DNA of 64,000 nt from NCBI GenBank assembly GCA_029783825.1, contig JAREIK010005810.1, positions 1-64,000 on the forward strand, given 5' to 3'. This DNA is from Sapria himalayana. Its lineage: Eukaryota > Streptophyta > Magnoliopsida > Malpighiales > Rafflesiaceae. Made by a program: the position numbers and the translations under genes. How positions within the stretch are numbered: position 1 is the first letter of the stretch; every line of letters begins with the position of its first letter. A model generated the notes under the pieces. It worked only from the letters and a program-made list of their open reading frames with translations. It had not been told where the DNA came from and searched no databases. Below are positions 25,791 through 39,010 of this stretch, in pieces.

Positions 25791-25895
25791 TCTCTCTCTC
25801 ATCTCTCTCTCTCTCTCTCTCTCTCACCTTCTCTCTCTCTCTCTCTCCCACCTTCTCTCTCTCATTCTCTCTCCCTCTCCCCCTTCAATCTTTAA
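25451..25895. repeat. CT-rich tract of CACTA-2
   Basis: About 440 bp, including an almost pure (CT)n run at 25728-25784. It is equivalent to 12690-13063. The Ser/Leu open frames and the antisense Arg/Glu frame are simple-repeat translations. Confidence 0.95.
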
Positions 25896-25991
25896 ATGTC
25901 TTTCATTTTTATTGTCATTTCTTGTTCATTATTATTTTGCTATATTTATCTAGTATTACCATGATATATATTAATCTTTATTGTGCTAAAA

Positions 25992-26159
25992 ATTGAGCCT
26001 ATGCATGTAGATGAAGATATAAAAAATTTATGTGACTCATGGTCGCAAAAATAAAATTGAAGATCATCAATTTCTATCTAAAGATGAGTTCAAACTTCTA
26101 TCGGAATTAGATGAAATATCAGAAGATCATTGGAGGATGACAGTGATGCCGATAATTAA
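25992..26159 (+). pseudogene. TNP2 transposase, 3' remnant only (CACTA-2)
   Basis: The sequence is homologous to the last 170 bp of psi-TNP2 in CACTA-1 (16757-16927) and keeps the acidic C-terminal tail (EDDSDADN, stop at 26157). It joins directly to the tail of the CT tract at the word ATTGAG, with everything between missing. Confidence 0.85.
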
Positions 26160-26297
26160 ACTGTTATAATTTATTATAATATTAAACTATCAAAGACTTT
26201 CTATATTTTGTTGAAATTTATTGGTGTGTTTATTCTAAAATACATGCTTATTCATCATATCTCTATTATTTATTCTATGTTTTATTTTGTATAGCAG

Positions 26298-28113
26298 ATG
26301 GTGTCTAAAGGACGTAGACATGGTGGAGGTGGTCGTGGACGTAGAAATGAACCAAATTCATCTATTATGTTACATCATGTTGCAAAATCAGTACCATCTC
26401 ATACCCACCATATCTAGACTTCAACATCACAATCACCATCTTCATTTCTATCACCATCACCATCATTGAGAACTCTACTATCACCTTTATCAGATGTAAA
26501 CCCACCACCCATAGTGCTTCATGCACACACTTTTTATCCATCTCTATCTTCTACACCACATTTTACACCGATAGTTCCCCCAGTTACAAAACCAATGGCA
26601 TCATTAAATGTTGTGCCTTCCTCTGCAGTCAGTGCAATGTTAGTATTGAGATTATGGATCAGAGGTAAAATAAATATGTAAATATGACTTGAAAAAAAAA
26701 TTGTGATGTTACCGTAAGTGGTTTTTTTATATTTTTATGATTTGCTTATTTTTAATGTTATTTATTTATTTGTACAATTTTATTCCACCACACAAGTATT
26801 CAATATAATTACAAAGTCTTTGAAAAAATGGTTGATTCTAAAGCATTATCCGGGAAGAAAGTTTCTGATTTCGACAAAAGAGTCTTATTTTAATGACTTT
26901 CAGGTAAAAATAACCAAAACAAAGTATTGAAATATAATTATCTAATTACTTAATTATTATGTTGGCTATTATTCAAGCAGTAAAATATTATGTTTATTGT
27001 TAATATAAATTCTTTTGTGATTTTTCTAATTAATGAATTAAGTGCACACAGGCACTCAAATTTGATGGAAGGATAAAGTCATTATGGGAGATCAAAGCTG
27101 CTCAATAGCATTCTAATTTTTTCATAAATTGAAGAATATGAAAGAAATGCCTGATTTTATATCTGAGGATGACTACTTGAGTGGCTTAAGTATTGGGAGG
27201 AGCCAGATGTGAATAAAAATTAGATATTGCTAGCAAAAATCGACGAAGTGAGGTAGCTGGACTATGTATTAGGAATCTGTCGAGATACATGAGGGTCAAA
27301 TTCTAGCATTGAGCATGCCTCGAGATTTCGTACAAATTAAAACATTTAAACATTTATATAATTAGTGGTTGTCCTAATAGTCCAATAATTCAAATTTCTA
27401 CATAATTTTTTAATTTGTTACATTTTTTGATCATTATTTTTTAATGACTTAATAAATTCATATTCTAGGCAGGATAATTAGGTCAAGATCCTAATTTTTA
27501 TAAGATTTTCAGGATGATGCATGTGAAGAAGTGGATGGTCAGTTTGTTGACAACAAGTCTCAGATGATTGCTTTAAGAATCTATTATATTAATAAACTTT
27601 TATAATGCTACAGTACATATTGAAAGTTGTTTGGAATGCAAAATATTTATTTTATTTTATGTATATCTAGAATAGTATTTTCTCTATTTTATCTCAGGAA
27701 CTAATGGAGGAATGTGTGACAGCTACTCATCAACAAGTTGAGGGTTCTTTGGATATTCAACCATTTGATTATGATCCTATTTATTTGGAGACCATAAGAG
27801 GGCATAAGAAGCAGCGAGTGTAACCGCACCGGTTCGAAGGGAGTGACATTTTGTTGTAGTAGTCAAGCTTCTATTCATCTGTCTCAGTAATGGTGGATGA
27901 GGAGCTCGAAAAACAAGCAATGGAAAACAAATGGATATTGTAGTTATGGAGAACAAAATGAAAAAGAAGGATGAGCAGATATCTCATTTGAAGGACGAAA
28001 TATATGAAATTATAGAACATAAGGATGAGCAGTATACTAATTTGATGGAAGAAATACAAGAAATTAAAGAAATGAATGATGAGATGAAAGAAATTAAGAA
28101 TGTAATGCAATAG
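26298..28113 (+). pseudogene. psi-TNPA-like gene (CACTA-2)
   Basis: It starts with an intact ATG (26298) and a basic Gly/Arg N-terminus after a splice-like acceptor (TTGTATAG, 26287-26294). The Ser/Pro-rich exon 1 contains NEPNSS and a frameshifted HTFYPSLSS. Further exon borders match the sister copies: CTTTCAG/GTAAAA near 26903, CACACAG/GCACTC near 27051, TTCTAG/GCAGG near 27470, and ATCTCAG/GAACTAATGGAGG near 27699. The C-terminal coiled coil (27931-28113) has two complete 18-residue repeats, one fewer than CACTA-1. Frameshifts and stops break the middle exons. The likely role was binding of subterminal repeats. Confidence 0.8.
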
Positions 28114-28715
28114 AAGATGTCTTATATGGAGTCACAGTTAGTGGCATTGATGCAACAAATAGCATCCCGACATCAAGCTGTGAAACCTCGCAGGAGAGCC
28201 TAACTTTTCCTACTAATTATGAGAATGATTTCGTATGAGAATTATTTCTGAATTGTTATTGATTTTGTCTATGTGTAGCAAAACATAATGAGATTTTTTG
28301 TAGGTTTCAATTTTTTATTCTGGTTTTCTTCTTTTATTTGCTGATTAACTTAATAATGAATCTTTGTAGGACACATTATGTGAGGCGCATGAAAAAAATT
28401 CTGATTCAAAGCATTCAGATATTGCCACTATCCTTCCAATGCATTGGTCTCATATTTACCGATTTTAGCTTGATCAAAAGGAGGCCTAACTTCTATTATC
28501 TTTATTATTCCTAAAACATTTATTTTTTTACTCTCTTTCTCTCTAAACATCATTGATGGACATTTTTTTAGATTTTTGTTGGAGCTGTATGACTATCAAC
28601 TTAATTTGTATTTGTTCATGTCTATAATAACTATTTTTATATATGTGTGAATATGTTTGTGTATCCCCAAATTTTGTGGGTAGAGTTTTAGCCTATTATA
28701 ATATGTAAAAACCTT
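28114..28715 (+). other. Conserved 3' region after psi-TNPA (CACTA-2)
   Basis: No open frame is supported. It is conserved with 18925-19510 and 48835-49440: TGTAGGTTTCA, AAAGGAGG (28480), CTCTCTTTCTCTCTAAACAT and GTTCATGTCTATAATAA occur in the same order. It ends at GTAAAAACCTTGGC, the point where the three elements begin to carry different cargo. Confidence 0.6.
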
Positions 28716-29040
28716 GGCAGGTCCTCGATAGTGCTGGGAACAACAACTTAGCTTCTGAAGTTGTGAGATGAACCAAAAAAAGTAATTCCACGCAAATGCA
28801 GGTTTGTTTTTGACACTTTTATTTTGTGCAAATAAGCATTATCGTAGTTTAGATCTGTGACTACTTGTTATCAGTTATTGGTTTGTAAATGTAGTATGTT
28901 ATGCTCTATATGCAGGTGTTATAATGTTCTCTATCTGGGTGGAGTACCAAAGGAAAAAGAACTAGAAATGTTGACAATGTCTAATAGACCTATATGCATA
29001 TTTTTTAAGTCTTATAATATTTTATTCTTTTGTCTTTTAT
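28716..29040 (+). pseudogene. Unidentified exon-like fragments (CACTA-2)
   Basis: The first piece (about 28716-28800) reads LASEVV and then a stop in the position of R/S-x-T-K, and is homologous to 49444-49560 in CACTA-4, where the frame is open. The second piece (28857-29000) follows an acceptor-like GTATGTTATGCTCTATATGCAG and reads RCYNVLYLGGVPKEKELEML. The mix of exon-like and intron-like DNA suggests captured genomic sequence. I do not recognise the gene. Confidence 0.45.
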
Positions 29041-29089
29041 GGTATGTGTATTTGCATGAAAGTACAAGTGTGTGTGTCATCTAAGGCTA

Positions 29090-29470
29090 TGTGATTATAT
29101 ATACATACATATAATACTGTAGTATGTACGCACATATATACTTGGTATAAATGTATGTATATACTTAGTATATATCTACCTATATACTGAGTATATAAAT
29201 ACATATATCATGAGTATATATGTTTATATATACTGAGTATATTTGTACATATATACCCAGTATATATTTTCGTATATATTGAATTATTTGTATGTATATA
29301 CTTAGTATATACATATATATATATATACTACAATATATGCATATGTATAAACTCGGTATATATGTACTTTAATACTGTATTATATGTACGTATATACTTG
29401 GTATATACGTACTTTTATATTTTAGTATATACGTACGTATATACCGAGTAAATACATAAGTGGGTGCATA
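29090..29470. repeat. TATATAC minisatellite (CACTA-2)
   Basis: Diverged TATATACTGAGTATATAT and GTACATATATACTT units. It is the same family as in CACTA-1 and CACTA-4. Confidence 0.85.
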
Positions 29471-29529
29471 TATTTATTTGTAGACATGTATATATTGTCA
29501 TACGTAAACACCCTTTACACACAGACACA

Positions 29530-30060
29530 CTATTGAATATATAATTACTCAGGCTGGTATGGTCATCATCATCAATTGCTCATAGATGTAAGTAATAAAA
29601 GCCATGGATATTAACCTTTTCCTAAAGTTGTGAGGTGAAGATATTTCTGGTACAGGCCAGCCAGACATATAGTGGTTGGTCTTAAGAATCTTAGTAATTG
29701 AATTGATATGCAATTATCACATGGTACAAAGCGAACGTATGAGTAAATAAGTGTTTTTGCTCAAGGTTCTGCAATGATTGGTTCTAATTATACTAGGTCT
29801 TAGAATGATGATGATGATGATGCTCGTGTAGTCTCATGTAATTCTGGTCCGAGAAGAACATCAGGTCCTATTTTGAGAGAGGCTGCTCGCCTCTTTGTCA
29901 AAAACTCGCTCAATCTCATGTTCATCAGTCTAGCATCATTGCTCGCCCTACTTTTATTATTAGCAGCAGTAGCGGTTGCAATGGTGGCATCAATGATAGT
30001 GGGGCAACGGCAGTAGTGGCAGTAGAGATGGCAGCGGCAGCAACATCAACAAATGTGGTA
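29530..30060 (+). pseudogene. Unidentified complex segment plus triplet tract (CACTA-2)
   Basis: This is a low-copy-looking segment. One frame reads GPRRTSGPILREAARLFVKN followed by a hydrophobic run (LNLMFISLASLLALLLLLA, about 29855-29970). It then merges into a short AGY/GGY triplet tract (29962-30060). The upstream part (29530-29800) has several stops. It occupies the cassette slot between two TATATAC minisatellites. The product is not recognised. Confidence 0.35.
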
Positions 30061-30701
30061 TATACGTACGTATATACTCTATATATATGTATGTATAATA
30101 CTATAGTATTTTATGTACATATATACTGAGTATATATGTACTCAATATATATGTACACATAATACTGCACTTTATATATACATATACTACAATAATATAT
30201 GTGCGAGTGATATGCTAGTATATATGTACTTATATACTGTAGCATTATATATTTATAAAACATAGTTTTAATTATTTATTTTGATTTGATTGAGTAGTTT
30301 AAATTTCTTACATATATGGTACCGCATTGTTCTCCATATGAAGCTTGTATAAGTGAATAAATTTTTCACTAGACATGATGCACCGTGACTCGGATAACTT
30401 TGTCACAGCAGAAAGTTGGTGATCGGAAGAGTAGAGGGAGAGAAAGCAACGTTAATGCATGGATAGATTGTACTTTATGCACTATCGGTAGATACATTGA
30501 TGAATAAGATGTAATAAAATTTTGTAATTTTTTTTAATTATGTAAAATATTGTATTAGAACAAGCTATCAAAAATTTGTTTTAATTATAATATTTTCATT
30601 TATTGTTTCTGTTTTTATTGAATTGAATATAAAAATATTAAATTATTTAATTAAAAATTTTTTTAAAAAATAAAATTCTAAAAACAATTATGAAATTAAA
30701 A
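30061..30701 (+). repeat. TATATAC minisatellite and conserved tail module (CACTA-2)
   Basis: 30061-30240 is minisatellite. From about 30310 the tail module begins (ATGGTACCGCATTGTT, GATGCACCGTGACTCGG, CAGCAGAAAGTTGGTGATCGG, TAGATACATTGATGAATAAG). It is the same module as at 20158, 21570, 51720 and 52960. Confidence 0.75.
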
Positions 30702-31695
30702 TAGCGATGGAAACATCCCTAGTTAATTTAGCAAGATTTCTCTAGCTAATTTAGCTAGGGAAAATTCCCTTGCTAAATTAGCTAGGGGAAATTCCCTTGC
30801 TTAAACAGCAAGGGAAAGATCCATTGCTAAATTAGCTAGGAATATCTTTATTTTAGCAAGAGATTTTTTCTGTCAATAAATTTATTTTGCTAGAGACTAT
30901 TTTCGTAGCTAATATTTAGTGAAGATCACTTTAGTTATGGAAAGCTCTGTCATTATATCCATTAGCGATGGAAACTCTCATTTAGCTTGCAAATTTAGTT
31001 AGAGAAATTATTATTTTTAGCTATTGATTTTTCCATTGCTAAATTATTTGCTAGGGACACTTTCCCTAGCTAAATTTTAGCGATGAGTACTTTAGATTTG
31101 GAATGGTTCCATCCTTAATCCATCGCTATATCCTATTTAGCGATGGAAAATGCCCATTTAGCTAGGGAATTGTCATTAGATATATTGATGAAGAAGTAGA
31201 TATAATCAAATTTTTTTATGATTATATTTTAACACTGAAACATATTGTATCAGAATAATATATTAACTGATTTTATTTTTGTTAATTATAAATAATGGTT
31301 TATAGTTTATATTTTTATTAAATTTAATATAAACATTTAAAAATATGTAATTAATTTTTTAGAAAAAAAATATAATTGTAAACATAATTTGAATGAAAAT
31401 AGCTAGACATTGTTTCCTCGTTAATTTAGCATGAGATGTTTCCCTCAATAATTTAGTACGGAATATTGTGAAGCTCTAAATAAGGATCAAAATTAGCAAG
31501 GGAAAAATTAATTTAGCTAGGGAATTTTTCGTCACTAAAAATTTTTAGCAAGGGAATTTTTTCGTTATTAATTTTTAGTGATGAACACTTTAGCTTTAGA
31601 AAAGATCCATCTATAATCTATCGTTATTCCATTTTAGTGACTGAAAATACCCATTTATCTAGGGATTTTTCCTTAGTTGGGATTTTCTTGTAGTG
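30702..31695 (+). repeat. Right subterminal repeats (duplicated) and TIR of CACTA-2
   Basis: There are two subterminal blocks, 30702-31175 and 31405-31695, with GCTAGGGAAA, TTAGCGATGG and CCATTGCTAAA motifs. They are separated by a second copy of the tail-module end (31178-31400). The terminus is ATTTTCTTGTAGTG, an exact inverse of CACTACAAGAAAAT. Confidence 0.85.
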
Positions 31696-31872
31696 ACAGA
31701 CAAATTAATAGGTAGATAAAGAGATAGAAAGATAGATAGATAATAGTTAGCGAGATAGACATATACATAGACAAATAGATAGATAGACAGATAGATAAAC
31801 AGACATATAGACAAGCAATTAAATAGATATATATATATATACATACATACATACATATATATATATATACAC

Positions 31873-31903
<31 letters not shown>

Positions 31904-33201
31904 GATATATAGAAAGAAAGTAAGATAGATAGATAAATAGATAGATAGAAGATAGATAAATAGATAGATAGATAGAAAAATAGTTAAACAGATAGAGAGA
32001 TAGATAGATAGATATATAGATAAATCGATAAATAGATAGATAGATAGACAAATAGATAAAGAGATAGATTGAGAGATAGACAGACATGAAGACAAACAAA
32101 TAAATAGACATATATATTAGTGGAGAGAAATATATAAATAGACAGAAAGTTAGACATATAAACAAACATATAGATAGATATATAAATAAATAGACAAATA
32201 AATAGACAAATAGATAGACAAAAAGATAAATAGCCAGATAGATATATAGATAGATAGATATATAGAGATATAAATAGACAAATAAATAGTCAGATAGTTA
32301 GATAAATAGACAAATAAATTGACAGATAGACAAATTAATAGATAGACAGATAGATAAACATTTAGATAGACATAGATATAGATAGATAGATTGACATAGA
32401 GATAGACAGATAGATAGACAAACATGCAGACACATAGACATTCAAATAGATAGATGGATAGATAGATTCATAGACATATAGATAGACACATAGATAGAAA
32501 AAAAATAGTTTGATAGACTGGCAGATAGGTAATCATAAGTTAGATAGATAGATTAATAGATATAAAGATAGATAAATTGATTGAAAGAGAGATTGATAGA
32601 TTGATTGATAGACAAATTCATAGATAGATTGATAGATAGAATGTTAGATAGGTTGATAGACAAATTTATAGACATGTTTATAGATAGATTGATACACTAA
32701 TTCAAAGATATATCGATAGATAGAATGATAAACAGATTAATAGATAGATAAGAAAATTAATAAATAGATTGATAGATTGATTGAGAGACAGATATAAAGA
32801 TAGGTAGATAAATAAATAGATTGATAGACTGGTCGATAGACATATAGATAGATATATGTAAATAGAAAGATAGAAAGATAGACAGATAGATAAATAGATA
32901 GACAAATAGATAGATAGATAGAATGATTACTAGATAGATAGATTGATTGATTGATAGAAAGATAGACAGATAGATAAATAGATAGACAAATAGATAGATA
33001 GATAGATAGAATGATTACTAGATAGATAGATTGATTGATTGACAGATAGATAGATTGATTGATAGACAGACAGACAAATAGATACATAGATAGATCGATA
33101 GCTAGATTATTAGCCTTATAAATAGATAGATAGACATATTGATTGATTGATAGAAAATTAGATAGACATATAGATAGACATATAAATACAAAGATAAATA
33201 G

Positions 33202-33240
<39 letters not shown>

Positions 33241-36200
33241 ATTAGATACACAAATAGATCGACAGACAAATATATAGATCATAGAAAAAGAAAATGACAT
33301 ATAGATAGATAGATCAATAGAAAGATAGATATATAGATAGATAGATAGATAAACATGCAAATATATATATTAATATATAGGCAGATAGATACATAGATAG
33401 AGAGATAGAAAGGCAGATAAACAAATAGATAGATATACATATAGACATATTGAAAGAAAGAAATAAAGAAAGTTAGATAGATAGATATACATATATATAT
33501 CAAATTAGATAGATAGATAGATAGACAGACATATAGATAGACAGATAGATAGATAGAAAGAAAGATAGACAGACATATATATAGATAGATAGATAAATAG
33601 ATGGTTAGAAAGATAGGTAGTTAGACAGATAGAAAAACAAATAGACATACATATAGACAACTTGATATAAAGATAGATAGATAGATAGATACACACATAG
33701 TTAATAAAAAAGAAAGAAAGAAAGATTAATTAATAGATAGTTATATAGATAGATAGATATATAGACAAATCATATAGATAAAAAGATATATAGATAGATA
33801 GAAATAAAAATAATAAGACAGACAGATAGGCATATAGATAGACAGATAGATATACATATATATTGAGAGATAGATTGATAGATAGATAGATAGACAAATA
33901 GATCGATAGATAGATATATAGGTAGACAGACAGACAGATAGATAGATAGATATATAGATTGAAATATCGACAAATAAATACACATAGATAGACATATAGA
34001 AAGATAGATAAATAGATAGATAAATAAATTAAAGAAATATAGATAGAAAGATAGATAGACATATAAATAGACATATAGATAGATAGATACTTAGATGGAT
34101 TGATATATAGATAGATAGATAGAGAAATCAATAGACAAAATAGATACACAAATAAAGAGATAGATAGATAGATCAACATATAAATAGAATAATTTATAGA
34201 TAGATAGATAGACAGATAAATAGATAGATAGATAGATAGATAAATATATAGACAAATTGATAGAAAGATAAATACACAAGTAGACAAATAGATAGATAGA
34301 AAGATAGACAAATAAACAAATAGAAAGATAGATTATTATACAGACAGATTGAGAAATAGATAGATAAGCAAATAAATATATAAATAGATGGATAGAAAGA
34401 TTGTTAAATAAAGTGATAGACAAAAAAAGAGACCGATTTATAGATTGATTATATAGTTTGATAGATTGATAAATATATCAATATAAAGATAGATTTATAG
34501 ATAGATATAAATACAGATAAAAATATATATACATACATAGATAGATAGATAAATAGTTATACATATAGATAGATAAATTAGTAGATAGATAGATTACATG
34601 ATAGATATATAGATAGATAGATAGTTAGATAGACAGTAAGACATATATATAGACAAATTGATAGAGAGATAGATATACAAATAAATAGATAGATAAATAG
34701 ATAGAAATATAGATATACATAGAGTAAGATGGATAAATAGTTGGATAGATAGATAGATAATCAAAAATATAGATAGATAGATAAACATATAGATAGATAA
34801 TCAGATAGACATATATATAGGCAGATAGATAAACATATAGTTAGACAGATATATATTTAGATAGATAGATAGATTGATAGTTAGATTGATAGATAGATTG
34901 ATAGACAGATTGTTAAACAATTACATAGATATATAAATAGACAGATAGACAGAATGATAGATATATAAATAGATTGTTAGACACAAAAACTCAAAAATAA
35001 ATAGACATATTATAGACCATTTGATAGATAGATAGTTAGAAAGATAGATAAATTGATAGATAGATAAATAGACAGATAGATAAATAAATAGATTGATTTA
35101 TTGATTAACAGATAGATATATAGATAGATAGATAGATAGTTAGACATATATATAGACACAAACATAGATAAATCAATAGACACATAGATAGATAGATAAA
35201 AAGATATTAGATAAGCGGATAGATAGATAGATAGATATATAGACAAATAGATAGATTGATAGAATGATAAACAGATAGACTAAAAGATAGGCAGATAAAT
35301 AGACATATAGATAGACAAATAGATAGACAATTAGTTAGACATATAGAAAATAGATTGAAAGACAAATTAATAGACAATTTTATAGATAAATTAATAGACA
35401 TATTGAAAGATAGATTGATAGATAGATTGATATACATATTGAAGATAGATAAACAAACAGATAGATAGACAGAGTGATATAAAGATAGGTAGATACACAT
35501 ATAGATAGATAGATAGACAGACATATAGATAGTTAGATATACAAACTGATATACAAACAGATAAACATAAAGATATACAAATAAATAAATAAACTGATAT
35601 ATTGACATATATACAGATAGATAGACATATAGATAGACAGATAGATAGATAGACATATATAGATAGACAAATTTGATCATAGATATACAGACATATTGAT
35701 ATGCATATATACATATAAATACACATAGAGATAGATAATCATATAGACAGATAAAAAAGATAGAAAGATAGATAGAAAGATAGATAGACTGAAAGACTTA
35801 CAAGTATATAGACAGTTACAATTATATCGACATAAATTTATCGATAGATATGATGATACAGAAATGATAGCTGGACAAACAGATAGATAGACTTATAGAT
35901 AGAGAGATAGATAAATAGATATAGAGATAGATAGACATACATATAGAAAGATAGATAGACATATAGATAGTTGGATGGATAGATAGATAAATAGACAGAC
36001 AGAAAAGATAAAAAGATATACAGACAGATAGAAAGACAAATATATAAATAGATACATAGTTAGATACACAGATAGATATACACATACATAGGCATGTAGA
36101 GAGAAAAAAAATTAGACATGCAAATTGACATATAGATTAGCAAATAGATAGATAAATAGATAGACATATATTCAAACATATAAACAGACCTATATATAGA

Positions 36201-37655
36201 TAAATATTCATAGAGAGAGAGATATATATATATATATATTGATTGAATAATAGATACTCATATAGATAGATAGTTATATAGATAGATAGATAGATAGACA
36301 TATATATATATAGATAGAGAGATAGATAAAGAGATAAATAGACAAATAAAAAGACATATAGATAGACAAATAGATATATAGAAAGATAGATATAGACAAA
36401 TAGAAAGACATATCTATGGACAAATAGATAGTCATATCAATAGACTGATATATAAACAGAGAGACAGATAGATATATAAATATACAGATAGATATATAGA
36501 TCGATAGACAAATAAATAGATAGTTAGTTAGTTAATAGATAAACAAATATATAGATCTATATTGTAAGATAGAAAGATAGACATATTTATAGACAGACAG
36601 ACAAATAGATAGATAGATAGTTAGATAGACAGACAGATAGATAGATAGATAGATAGATAAAAAGTTAGGTGAATAGATAGGAAAATAGATAGATAGATAG
36701 ACAAATAGATAGATAAAAATTTGATACATAGACAAATAAATAGATAGATAGACAAATAGATAGATAGACAGACAGATAGAGAGATAGATATATAGATATA
36801 CAAATAGATAGATAGATAGATAGACATATAGATAGACATATAGATAAAAACTTAGATTGATAGATGGATTGATAGATAGATACATAAACATATAGATAGC
36901 GAGATAGATAGATATAAAATTAGATAGATAGACAAATATATTTAGATAGCTAGTAAGATAGATAGACAAATAGATAAACAAATATAATCGATAGATAGAC
37001 AAATAGATAGATAGAAAAATAGATAGATTCAAAAATAGATAAAAAAATAGATACACAAATAGATAGATAGATAGACAGTTAGATAGAAATATATATAAAA
37101 AGATTTATAGATTGATTGATTGATAAATAAATATATAGATAGATAGATAGAGAGACAAATAGATAGAGAGATAGATTGGAGATAGATTGAAAGATAGATC
37201 TATAGATAGATATATTATTTTATATATAGATAGACACATAGATATACAAAATGATTGATAGATAGATAGACAAATAGATATCTAGATAGATATATAAAAG
37301 GATAGATAGATAGATGGATGAATAGATTGATGAATAATTGACCATTACATAGATGGATATATAGATAGATAGATAGGTGGATTTATACATAAATATATAG
37401 ATGAATAAATAGATAGTTAGATAGATAGAGAGATAAAAAAATAGATAGCAAAATAAATAGACAAATAGATTGATTTATTGATAGAGAGTTTGATAGATAG
37501 ATTAATAATTAGATTGATAGATATATTGATAGAAAAATTGATAGATATATTGATAGACAGATAACTAGATAGATAGAGAGAGATATATATCAAATAGATA
37601 GGTTGGTAGGTAGACTGATATATAGTTAGATAGATAGATAGAAAGAGAGATAGAA
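31696..37655. repeat. GATA/GACA tetranucleotide satellite, 6 kb
   Basis: Almost uninterrupted GATA with frequent GACA, AATA and GATT variants on the plus strand. It holds embedded (AT)n(AC)n patches at 31833-31903, 33203-33241 and 36222-36239. Tetranucleotide phase is kept over long stretches, so minus-strand frames translate as Ile-Tyr-Leu-Ser repeats (up to 207 codons). These are not genes. The array begins at the base after the CACTA-2 terminus. Confidence 0.97.
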
Positions 37656-38759
37656 TAAAACAACTGAATAAAATAAATAAAAACTTACAATAATATAATA
37701 TTATGAATAAAAATTATAAAATGACATTATCATTTATTAAATAAAATAAAAATTCACTTATAAATACAAAATAAAAACTATAAATACTCTTAATCTATAT
37801 GAATCACCTCATCCCAGTTTCTCAAGATAAAAAAAATATAAAAATACAATATAATTCTCAATAGTTTTGAAAATTTTATTTTTATTTACAACTTATTAAT
37901 GCTCTTTATAATTCATTTTGCTGTATTTTTATGACATGTTACTTTTTTATATTATATTGTATTGATGTTATTGAAATTATAATAATTTATATTTATTTTA
38001 TTAAGATATGAAATAATATTTAATAATATATGTTATGGACTAAAAATTAATTAGTAAATATGTTTATATCATATTAAACTATAAAAAAGTACTCACATAC
38101 AAGAGTACTCACATATATTCGCTAGTACTATAAATTAATGTTTCATTAATGATACATATATTTCCATAATACTTCTCAAATTTTCTTATATTCTTTATTA
38201 CTATTTATTACAAGATACATTGGCCACAAATTTTGTGAAACATGAAACTTAGATTAAAGCTTGTAGGTTACAACTAATAGTTATGGTACTCAACTAATAG
38301 CTACAACGTTCAACTAATAATTACTCCTCATATTTATTAAATTTTTAAATTGTTTAAAATAAACATATTGGAGCACATAAAAATTACCGTGTGTAAAAAG
38401 ATGATGTTATTAAGACTGCAGAATAAAGGGTGTCCTAATGAATGTTGTCATAATGAGAATACTCTTGTATGGCATGAAATTCATCAACTTTACAGAGATA
38501 CCCAAACTCTTCATAATCAACATTTGTTAATCGTATAAATTATAGTTAATATAAATTTGGTAGAAGTTGAATTGTTAGAGTAATAATAAACTACATTTTT
38601 GTGGCTAAAATCATAAATCTACGTTAATAAAATATTATTTGGTAGAAAAAAATCTATTGTGTTGCATGACATTGTGGGGATTATAAACATTAAAAATTTC
38701 TAAATATTTTTAATAGTTTTATATCCTCTATCTAAATCAAAAATGTTATAGAATAAATT
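37656..38759. other. AT-rich stretch without recognisable gene
   Basis: It follows the GATA array without homology to the CACTA family that I can see. A 62-codon open frame at 38350-38538 has no recognisable motif. Confidence 0.4.
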
Positions 38760-39010
38760 ATTATACTTTTTTATCTACCTACCCTTCTCCCAAACTCAAC
38801 CCAAATTATTATTTGTCTCGTATATAAGCTATGAGGCTTCATGATTTGAATAGGTAAAACTCACGTCCCAACATCTGAACAACATGATAAATGATAGCAC
38901 CATGGAAAACATATCCAACATCTATGAGGATCGAACTCATATTTTTAGTGTTAGAGTATTCATCATCTTTTGCCGATCAGTCTGCCAAGTTTTTGGTTCG
39001 GATTTTTATT
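38760..39010 (-). mobile_element. Possible tRNA-derived SINE
   Basis: On the minus strand a Pol III-like A box (TGGCAGACTGATCGG, about 38972-38988) is followed some 50 bases later by a B-box match (GAGTTCGATCCTC, about 38927-38939), with spacing as in a Leu/Ser-type tRNA. The body continues to about 38760 and ends near a GTAGGTAGATAAAAAAGT run. The identification rests on these boxes alone. Target duplications were not established. Confidence 0.35.

Noticed and set aside
31659..37056. Many minus-strand frames up to 207 codons rich in Ile-Tyr-Leu-Ser
   Set aside because: Read-through of GATA/GACA tetranucleotides, which encode I-Y-L-S every 12 bases. Not genes.
38350..38538. 62-codon frame with several Cys and His residues (GCPNECCHNEN)
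   Set aside because: Cys/His spacing does not fit a known zinc-finger pattern, and there is no support from flanking exons.
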